Position numbers and translations under genes: made by a program | In this document: positions 1 to 5,383 of the stretch, piece by piece | Layout: each line of letters opens with the position of its first letter | Numbering within the stretch: position 1 is the stretch's first letter | Assembly (NCBI RefSeq): GCF_938045225.1 | Contig: NZ_CALINL010000121.1 | Coordinates: forward strand, 1-7,722 | Reading direction: 5' to 3' | Length of the DNA: 7,722 nucleotides | Source of the DNA: an uncultured Campylobacter sp. | GTDB lineage: Bacteria; Campylobacterota; Campylobacteria; Campylobacterales; Campylobacteraceae | Notes under the pieces: generated by a model | Told to the model about the DNA's origin: nothing | Databases searched by the model: none | Seen by the model: only the letters and a program-made list of their open reading frames with translations

Positions 1-1
1 G

Positions 2-751
2 CAAGCAGATCGCTACAAACCCCACGTCGCAAACGATATGGACCTCATGCAAGACGTAGCCGTCATGGTGCAAGACTACGACCTAAACGTCATCGCAGTA
101 ACCAGCAGCACGGGCATACTGCTAGGCCGAATAACCGCCGACGATATCCACGACTACATCCAAGAGAGCGCAACAGAGCAAATTTATAACCTAGCCGGCG
201 TCTACGACGAGGCTGAGGAAGAGGATACGAGCCTGGTTAAGGCCACTCGCGCGCGCGCCGTTTGGCTGCTTATAAATTTATTTACCGCGCTTATTAGCTC
301 CTCGATCATCGGGCTTTTTGACGAGACGATAGCTAGCTACGTAGCGCTCGCGGTACTGATGCCAATCGTAGCATCCATGGGTGGAAACACCGGCACCCAG
401 GCGCTTACGGTTACTGTGCGCCGACTAACTCTGGGAGAAATCGAGTTTAAAAACGCCGCAAACGCGCTAAAACGCGAGGTCGGCATCGCGCTTATAAACG
501 GACTAACCTTTGCGTTTTTGATGGGCATTATCGCTGCGATATGGTTTAACCGCCCGATGCTGGGCGTAGTTATCGGCGCTTCGATGCTGATAAATTTGTT
601 TTTCGCCGGATTTTTCGGTACTTTGATACCGCTAAGCTTAAAGAAATTTGACATCGATCCTGCCGTCGGCTCAGCCGTGCTGCTTACCACCGTTACCGAC
701 ACGGTCGGCTTTTTTAGCTTTTTAGGACTGGCAAAATGGATACTTCTGTAA
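2..751 (+). CDS. mgtE: Magnesium transporter MgtE, C-terminal part (5' end outside the window)
   Basis: MgtE is an inner-membrane, Mg2+-gated Mg2+ channel that works as a homodimer. The reading frame is open to the left edge (first full codon at position 2), so the gene is 5'-truncated by the window; the ATG at 38 is internal, because it lies within a CBS domain. Visible in order: the end of the second CBS domain (to about position 190, with GILLGRITADDI), an acidic connecting stretch (YDEAEEED), then five hydrophobic segments, the number expected for MgtE. The second carries the hallmark ASMGGNTGTQ (about 374-403), and the last carries TTVTDTVGF, whose Asp (codon 698-700) corresponds to the Mg2+-binding pore aspartate of the family. 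The C-terminus is intact. The last 16 bp overlap the next gene, suggesting translational coupling. The family assignment is secure; the missing part is the N-domain and the first CBS domain. Confidence 0.95.
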   Translation, partial: QADRYKPHVANDMDLMQDVAVMVQDYDLNVIAVTSSTGILLGRITADDIHDYIQESATEQIYNLAGVYDEAEEEDTSLVKATRARAVWLLINLFTALISSSIIGLFDETIASYVALAVLMPIVASMGGNTGTQALTVTVRRLTLGEIEFKNAANALKREVGIALINGLTFAFLMGIIAAIWFNRPMLGVVIGASMLINLFFAGFFGTLIPLSLKKFDIDPAVGSAVLLTTVTDTVGFFSFLGLAKWILL

Positions 752-1335
752 AAAATATCAAAATAGAAAATTTAACCGCCCCGCGCTACGTAAAGCCGTA
801 TCAAATTTCCTTTGAACTGTGCGAGAAGTCCGTCAGATGGGAGTGTATCAAGGCTCACGACAGCGTCTCGGTACTGCTTTATCACGAGGACAAGGACGCG
901 TTTTTGCTGGTTAAGCAGTTTCGCCCCGCCGTTTGGTTTAACCTGCAAGAAGGGCGCGAGCTAAATTTGACGCAACAGGGCGACGAGGGCTATACTTACG
1001 AGCTTTGCGCGGGTCTGATGGACAAAGGCAAGAGCGAGGAGCAGACCGTCGTCGAGGAGATCGCCGAGGAGACTGGTTTTGCCGTAAGCAAGGTAGAGCG
1101 CATAACATCTACTCGCGGCGCGCTGGGGTTTGGCGGAGCGAAGCAGACGATGTTTTTTGCCGCTATAAACGACGCGATGAAAATCAGCGAGGGCGGCGGC
1201 ATAGACGGCGAAAGTATCGAGCTAGTTTACGTGCCGCTTGAGCGGGCGCGGGAGTTTATGTTTGACGAAACCAAAACCAAGGCTACGGGGTTACTGTTTG
1301 CTTTTATGTGGTTTTTCGATAGAATGGGCAGATAG
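736..1335 (+). CDS. Nudix hydrolase, NUDT14-like (probable UDP-sugar / ADP-sugar diphosphatase)
   Basis: A 199-residue cytoplasmic Nudix hydrolase, predicted to split nucleotide diphosphate sugars into NMP and sugar phosphate. The Nudix box is at residues 93-115: it starts GLMDKGK and ends EEIAEETGF, keeping the metal-binding glutamates E108, E111 and E112. The usual E at box position 7 is K and the usual R of REUxEE is E. Around it lie HDSVSVLL (41-48), VKQFRPAV (59-66), YELCAG (88-93), KQTMF (136-140) and GGGIDGE (153-159). From memory, this series resembles the mammalian UDP-glucose pyrophosphatase NUDT14 more than short MutT-type enzymes, and the length fits. The start at ATG 736 lies inside the end of mgtE, with an AGGA about 8 bases upstream, so translation is probably coupled. 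The substrate is inferred; ADP-ribose is the main alternative. Confidence 0.88.
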   Translation: MDTSVKNIKIENLTAPRYVKPYQISFELCEKSVRWECIKAHDSVSVLLYHEDKDAFLLVKQFRPAVWFNLQEGRELNLTQQGDEGYTYELCAGLMDKGKSEEQTVVEEIAEETGFAVSKVERITSTRGALGFGGAKQTMFFAAINDAMKISEGGGIDGESIELVYVPLERAREFMFDETKTKATGLLFAFMWFFDRMGR

Positions 1336-1387
1336 TTTGCGTCAAATTTTAGATTTTGCGAAAAATAATCAAATTTAAGGAAAACAA
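1336..1387 (+). promoter_or_regulatory. Gap upstream of the Hcp-like cluster with candidate promoter elements and an RBS
   Basis: This 52-bp gap is the only sizeable space in front of the three secreted Sel1 proteins. It holds an AT-rich stretch with AATAAT (1364-1369), five of six matches to a sigma-70 -10 box, although its start point would fall almost on the ribosome binding site AAGGA (1377-1381, six bases before ATG 1388). Straddling the nudix stop, TGGGCA (1325-1330) and TTTGC (1336-1340) give a GG-N10-GC arrangement like a sigma-54 -24/-12 element. That would place a transcript start near 1352. The RBS is convincing; both promoter calls are tentative, and read-through from mgtE-nudix is possible. 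Confidence 0.35.
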
Positions 1388-2020
1388 ATGCTAAAGAAAA
1401 TCGTTTGCGTCGCTTTTTTGGCGTCTGCGGCTTTTGCCACCGTGCCTGCTTTTGAGGAGGCGAGCGCGGAGCTAGCTCAAAACAACTACGACAACGCCTT
1501 AAAGCTCTTTGAAAAGTCTTGCTACGAGGAGAAAAATATCGTAGGCTGCTATGCCGCGGGCTTTATAAACATTAACGCCTATTCGCAAAACTCTAGCGAG
1601 GCAAAAGGCTTCGAGCAGTTTTCAAAAGCTTGCGATGCGGGCGATATGGACGGTTGCAAATCTCTGGGCGACATCTATGAAAACGGACAGGCCGGACAGG
1701 AAACCGACTATAAAAAAGCGATGAAATTTCACGAAAAGGCTTGCGAGGGCAAAGTAGGCGCCGCGTGTGCGAGAGTGGCCGGATACTACGACGAGGGCAG
1801 GGGCACCGAGCAAAATTTAGCCAAAGCGTCTAAATTTTACGAAACCGCGTGCAAGTACGAGGACGCGAGCGGCTGCCACGCGCTAGCCGATATGTACGAA
1901 AGGGGCGAGGGCGTGAAAAAAGACGAGACAAAGGCGATGGATTTTTACGGGTTAGCTTGCGACTACGGCTCTAGAGGAGCTTGCGCCGATTTTAGAAAAC
2001 TTTATAAAAATAAAAAATAA
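1388..2020 (+). CDS. Secreted Sel1-repeat, Hcp-like cysteine-rich protein (first of three)
   Basis: A 210-residue exported protein made of Sel1-like helical repeats. The N-terminus (MLKKIVCVAFLASAAFA) is a typical signal peptide, with probable cleavage near residue 17. The mature part contains five cysteine pairs: 45/54, 82/90, 119/127, 155/163 and 191/199. Four are C-x7-C and the first is C-x8-C. The last four pairs repeat every 36-37 residues, each preceded by a segment like KAxxFYExAC. This is the disulphide-clamped repeat layout of the Helicobacter cysteine-rich proteins (Hcp), so a periplasmic or secreted location and Dsb-dependent folding are expected. Sel1 repeats are protein-interaction scaffolds; some H. 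pylori Hcp proteins bind beta-lactams or stimulate host cells, but no such role can be read here. It is the first gene of a tight three-gene tandem cluster; its stop codon forms part of the next gene's ribosome binding site. Confidence 0.9.
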   Translation: MLKKIVCVAFLASAAFATVPAFEEASAELAQNNYDNALKLFEKSCYEEKNIVGCYAAGFININAYSQNSSEAKGFEQFSKACDAGDMDGCKSLGDIYENGQAGQETDYKKAMKFHEKACEGKVGAACARVAGYYDEGRGTEQNLAKASKFYETACKYEDASGCHALADMYERGEGVKKDETKAMDFYGLACDYGSRGACADFRKLYKNKK

Positions 2021-2029
2021 GGAGCCGCT

Positions 2030-2677
2030 ATGTTTAGGAAAATTTATCTTGTTTTGATTTTAGCCGGATTGGCGGCCGCGCAGACGAATTTTGAAATCGC
2101 TACTAAAAAATACCTACAAGATATGGGCGATAAAAACGTGCCCAAACTCTACGAAAAGTCGTGCCGCGAGGATAAAAACGCCGTCGGTTGCTACATAGCC
2201 GCTCAGCTAAAAGCATATCAAACATACGACCTAAAAGACGATGAGGAGTATGCGCGAATCAACGGCGAAGTTTTTGAGCTTTATAAAAGCGCTTGCGATC
2301 TTGGCTACGCTAAAGCTTGCTCTATGGCGGGCGATTTTTACGACTCTACGCCGTCAAATGATAATTTTGTCGTAGAGCAGGACGATACGGAAAAGTCGGC
2401 CGAATTTTACGAAAAAGCATGCGAGAGCAAAGACGGGGAAGCTTGCCTAAAGATAGCTAAACAGCACGACAACGCCTCGAAATTCGCCGATGCGCTAAAA
2501 TACTATAAACTAGCCTGCGAGGCCAGAGAGGCCGAGGGCTGCTACAACTCGGCGGATATCTACGAATCAGGCGACGGAACGCCTAAAAATAGCGCCGAGG
2601 CGGCAAAATATTACGGTCTTGCTTGCGAAAACGGCCTTGGTCGCGGCTGCGCCAAATCTAAAAAATTTAGCAAATAG
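2030..2677 (+). CDS. Secreted Sel1-repeat, Hcp-like cysteine-rich protein (second of three)
   Basis: A 215-residue paralogue of its two neighbours. The signal peptide MFRKIYLVLILAGLAAA probably ends near residue 17 (AAA before QTN). Cysteine pairs are at 45/54 (C-x8-C) and 89/97, 131/139, 163/171, 199/207 (all C-x7-C). The spacing from the third to the fourth pair is only 32 residues instead of 36, so that repeat has a shortened loop (QHDNASKF replaces the usual glycine-rich turn). Acidic insertions lie after the first pair (DLKDDEEY, 67-74) and before the third (VVEQDDTEK, 114-122). The start ATG at 2030 follows a strong TAAGGAG (2018-2024) that includes the preceding stop codon; the 9-bp gap indicates co-transcription. 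The fold is well supported. The partner or ligand is unknown, and the paralogues may have different binding surfaces. Confidence 0.88.
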   Translation: MFRKIYLVLILAGLAAAQTNFEIATKKYLQDMGDKNVPKLYEKSCREDKNAVGCYIAAQLKAYQTYDLKDDEEYARINGEVFELYKSACDLGYAKACSMAGDFYDSTPSNDNFVVEQDDTEKSAEFYEKACESKDGEACLKIAKQHDNASKFADALKYYKLACEAREAEGCYNSADIYESGDGTPKNSAEAAKYYGLACENGLGRGCAKSKKFSK

Positions 2678-2681
2678 GAGG
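2676..2681 (+). promoter_or_regulatory. RBS AGGAGG that fixes the TTG start of the third Hcp-like gene
   Basis: AGGAGG lies five bases before TTG 2687, ideal spacing. The ATG at 2682 directly abuts it and would encode only Met-Arg before TGA, so it cannot start the gene. TTG gives the expected MRKIILAAIL signal peptide. The site overlaps the stop codon of the upstream gene. Confidence 0.8.
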
Positions 2682-2686
2682 ATGCG

Positions 2687-3313
2687 TTGAGAAAGATTAT
2701 TTTAGCCGCGATCTTGGCGGCGGCAGCTTTTGGCGGGAACTTTGAACAAGCCACGAAAATATATCTAAAAAAATCGGACTTCGAAAACGGCGCGCGACTG
2801 TTTGAAAAATCTTGCAACGACGATAAAAATGCCGCCGGTTGCTATATGGCGGCGTTTTTGGGCGAGCAGGGGCTCTCATACAACGACGATGACGGCGGCG
2901 AAAAGACCTTTGCGCTATATAAAAAGGCGTGCGATATGGGCGACATGGACGGCTGCACGGCCGTAGCCGCGGTGTACGAGGGCACCATACTGTGGCAAAT
3001 CTCTCAGATAGACTACGAAAAGGCGGCGGCACTTTATGAAAAGGCCTGCGAGGGCGGAGTCGGCGAGGCGTGCTATAGGGCGGCTGCGCATCATAGCGGC
3101 GAATACGGCGGCGCTAAAGATCCGCAAAAAGTCCGCAAATACTACTCGCTAGCCTGCGACCACAAAGACTCGCAAGGCTGCTATATGCTCGCGCAAGGAT
3201 ACGAAAAGAGCGAAAATGATATGAAAAAAGCGATGGATATTTACGGGACCTCTTGCGACTACGGATATACGGAAGGTTGCGTTAAATTTAGGGAGATGGT
3301 TAAAAAGCAGTAA
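2687..3313 (+). CDS. Secreted Sel1-repeat, Hcp-like cysteine-rich protein (third of three)
   Basis: A 208-residue paralogue of the two preceding genes, starting at TTG (see the RBS entry). The signal peptide MRKIILAAILAAAAFG is followed by NFEQATKIYL, which matches NFEIATKKYL of the second protein. Cysteine pairs are at 43/52 (C-x8-C) and 82/90, 121/129, 157/165, 190/198 (C-x7-C), the same layout as its neighbours. The motif ACDMGDMDGC (81-90) is nearly identical to ACDAGDMDGC (81-90) of the first protein, supporting gene duplication. The insertion ILWQISQIDY (101-110) is specific to this copy. The C-terminus ends in a short basic tail, as in the other two. It is probably periplasmic or secreted, with disulphide-stapled helical repeats; the function is not known. 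It is the last gene of the cluster, with the palindromic terminator beginning 23 bp after its stop. Confidence 0.88.
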   Translation: MRKIILAAILAAAAFGGNFEQATKIYLKKSDFENGARLFEKSCNDDKNAAGCYMAAFLGEQGLSYNDDDGGEKTFALYKKACDMGDMDGCTAVAAVYEGTILWQISQIDYEKAAALYEKACEGGVGEACYRAAAHHSGEYGGAKDPQKVRKYYSLACDHKDSQGCYMLAQGYEKSENDMKKAMDIYGTSCDYGYTEGCVKFREMVKKQ

Positions 3314-3336
3314 AATATTTTTTAGATCAATAAAAT

Positions 3337-3371
3337 TTTTAAAGTAGGTTAAATTTTAACCTACTTTAAAA
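3337..3371. terminator. Near-perfect palindrome, probable bidirectional terminator
   Basis: Two 17-base arms (3337-3353 and 3355-3371) are exactly complementary around a single central base. The core is GTAGGTTAAA paired with TTTAACCTAC, flanked by A/T runs. In RNA the innermost A-U pairs would open into a small loop. It lies between convergent genes, so it can stop transcription from the Hcp-like cluster on the plus strand and from the methyltransferase on the minus strand, where AAAAATTTTATT follows the stem. The T-tract on the plus side is poor, and the stem has few G-C pairs. The stop codon of the methyltransferase (3361-3363) is inside the right arm. Confidence 0.65.
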
Positions 3372-5355
3372 GCCCATATTTAAGCATTTTCGGCCTAATT
3401 TTTTCTATATTATATTTTTCTAAAAGTACTTTTAATCTCGTTACTTTGGGATATAAATTATGTTCTCTCCAGAGCTTACCAAATTCGTCTTTATTGTAAC
3501 TTTCTAAATTTTTTAAACCGTTTATGCCAGTTTCGGTGGATAAAAAATTATAAATTTTATAAATTTCCGTTTCTTTTCTCTTTCTATCTAATTTTCTTTG
3601 GGATACTTCCCAAAATTTAGAGTTGCTATCACAAGCATTATATTGTGTGCAAATAGCAAACAAAAGACAGTTTTGCAGAAAATCCATATCACCTTGATAT
3701 AAAATTCCGCCATCACCCGTTTTATATACAGTGTCTACAATTCGATAATCTTTTATCTCTCCTATGATTCCTGTTTCAGAAACCTTATCACGAGAAGCGC
3801 AAAATAGTGGCAAAATTTTTAATAAATTTTCTTCACTTACCCATTTTTTACCATATCTTTCATCGGAATTTATGCTTCCTGTAAGTCTTGGCGAAGCAAA
3901 AGAAAAATTACGTGCCTCAATTACGCAGATCCCATTTTCTTTGCCATCATTTTGATATAGCTCAGATATGGTTTTTTTGACTTTTTTCACCACAAAATCA
4001 TCGTCTATATCGTTTTTAAAGTGTAACTCGTCGTAGAATTTATCTTTATTACTCCAATGCAAAAGAGCTATCGCACTTTCTCCCGCATTAAAATATTTTT
4101 TATTACAAAGATAGCACTCTTTTACTTCTTTATTGATTAAATCTCTAGATTTCCAAATTTTTATCGGTCCATAGTGGATATAAGCATATGGTTTGTAGTA
4201 TTTGAAAGCAGAGAAACAAAACTGCTCATCAAGATCTTCACCACCGCCTGTATTGCTCATCTGCGTATGAACCCAAGTCTTTTGATATTTTGATTTTATT
4301 CCGCCGCTTTTATTGGAATTGGTTTGGGCATAAGGCGGGTTTTCAAGAAAAATAACCGCTAATTTTTTAATATTATTCTTTTGTATATAATTATTGATGG
4401 CTCTTTTATACCAGCATACTCCCTCTTGCGATAAGGCATCTAGGACCTTAACATTTGCCATACCGTTAAAACGAATATTTGCTGTTAAGGCTTCTGCTTC
4501 GTTTATTGTGCCCAGTATCAAATGCGGATAAATTTCTTCATTAAATTGACTTTCTAAATTTCCGACACCGGCACAACGATCTATGATTACGTAATCATCG
4601 AAGCCGTCTTTCTTGGAATTTCTTATTGCATTTAAAACATACTCCGTAGAAATTTTAACGTATCTAGGTGGCGTAAAGAATGCGCCTTCCATTTTTTGGA
4701 CATATTTTTCATTCATTTTATCATTATTTAGTATTAGTCTATTTATATCATGCTTTTTATAATCGAACGGCTTAAACCAACCACTCATACCTTTCTCTAA
4801 ATATTTATATGCCTCTATCTTTGTATTAACGTCCATCATTTTATAGATATTTTGTATGACTTCCACTAGATCCACGTCCTCATCAGTCAAATCATATTCA
4901 TACGTTTCTTTTTTATCGTCGAAATATTTTTTAAATTTACTATGATCTGTATGCCAATCAAATTTTTCTTGCAACTTACAATGACAGTCATATACTTCCA
5001 CTAAAAATGTTTCGAGCTCTATATAAATGCGATAGTAAGGTATTGGCTCACCTTTTTGCTTTAGACGCGTCGGTATAATATCATAAAGTTCTTGATAAGC
5101 TTTTTTTGTTCCACCGCCCTCACTTTCGTTTAGTTTGCATTCAATAATTGTATTTCTTACTATGCCATCGCTCTGATTTCTATCCATATTTTCAGGCTGT
5201 ATATCATATCCACACTGTTTTAGATAAACATAAAAAACCCTTTGTCCAGCCACCTCTTGCTTGAGCATGGCTGCAACAATAGCCTCTTTGCTTAACCTAA
5301 GATAGTTTTCTTTCATGATATTATTTAAAATTTCTTGATTTTTAATTGCGCTCAT
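3361..5355 (-). CDS. Fused PD-(D/E)xK nuclease / N6-adenine DNA methyltransferase (putative compact type IIG restriction-modification enzyme)
   Basis: A 664-residue protein predicted both to cut and to methylate DNA. The N-terminal part has a PD-(D/E)xK-like signature: D63 (SDGIVRN), E72 and K74 (IIECKLNE) and Q88 in KKAYQELYD. The middle has adenine-methyltransferase motifs: AFFTPPRYV (225-233, motif X-like), IIDRCAGVGNLE (257-268, SAM-binding motif I, with DRCAGVG in place of the usual DPACGSG) and LENPPYA (337-343, catalytic motif IV NPPY). GPIKIWKS (396-403) and CNKKYFNAGESAI (417-429) follow; the last 180 residues or so are the likely target-recognition region. It is shorter than many type IIG enzymes, which are often near 1000 residues. 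The start ATG has AAGGAA (5361-5366) at good spacing. No separate specificity or endonuclease gene adjoins it. It is much more AT-rich than its neighbours, suggesting transfer. A methyltransferase-only enzyme with a dead nuclease is the alternative. Confidence 0.82.
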   Translation of the reverse strand: MSAIKNQEILNNIMKENYLRLSKEAIVAAMLKQEVAGQRVFYVYLKQCGYDIQPENMDRNQSDGIVRNTIIECKLNESEGGGTKKAYQELYDIIPTRLKQKGEPIPYYRIYIELETFLVEVYDCHCKLQEKFDWHTDHSKFKKYFDDKKETYEYDLTDEDVDLVEVIQNIYKMMDVNTKIEAYKYLEKGMSGWFKPFDYKKHDINRLILNNDKMNEKYVQKMEGAFFTPPRYVKISTEYVLNAIRNSKKDGFDDYVIIDRCAGVGNLESQFNEEIYPHLILGTINEAEALTANIRFNGMANVKVLDALSQEGVCWYKRAINNYIQKNNIKKLAVIFLENPPYAQTNSNKSGGIKSKYQKTWVHTQMSNTGGGEDLDEQFCFSAFKYYKPYAYIHYGPIKIWKSRDLINKEVKECYLCNKKYFNAGESAIALLHWSNKDKFYDELHFKNDIDDDFVVKKVKKTISELYQNDGKENGICVIEARNFSFASPRLTGSINSDERYGKKWVSEENLLKILPLFCASRDKVSETGIIGEIKDYRIVDTVYKTGDGGILYQGDMDFLQNCLLFAICTQYNACDSNSKFWEVSQRKLDRKRKETEIYKIYNFLSTETGINGLKNLESYNKDEFGKLWREHNLYPKVTRLKVLLEKYNIEKIRPKMLKYGLLK

Positions 5356-5383
5356 TTTAATTCCTTTTTTATTAAATTTATAG
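5356..5383 (-). promoter_or_regulatory. RBS and possible own promoter of the nuclease-methyltransferase gene
   Basis: Reading on the minus strand, the 28-bp gap after the AsmA-like gene begins with TATAAA (5377-5382), a possible -10 box. AAGGAA (5361-5366) and the ATG at 5355 follow. A start near 5369 would give a leader of about 14 bases. No clear -35 is seen, as is common in Campylobacter. No terminator lies between the two genes, so read-through from the AsmA-like gene is equally possible. Confidence 0.35.

Noticed and set aside
249..258. Short alternating CG run as a phase-variable repeat
   Set aside because: It is only a few dinucleotides long, in frame with an Arg/Ala segment of MgtE, and too short to be an unstable tract.
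337..702. Minus-strand open frame opposite mgtE
   Set aside because: It is antisense to the conserved MgtE transmembrane region, with no recognisable domain; the plus-strand frame is clearly the real one.
1388..1438. Lipoprotein signal at Cys7 of the first Hcp-like protein
   Set aside because: The cysteine lies in the hydrophobic core only seven residues from the start and is not preceded by a lipobox; the sequence fits an ordinary signal peptidase I substrate.
3361..5355. Type I HsdM subunit
   Set aside because: No HsdS or HsdR gene adjoins it, and the N-terminus carries a nuclease-like ECK motif not found in HsdM.
5364..5370. Homopolymer of T/A before the methyltransferase gene as a phase-variation tract
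   Set aside because: The run is only six bases and outside the coding region; phase-variable restriction genes in Campylobacter usually carry long G/C tracts, and none is present in this gene.
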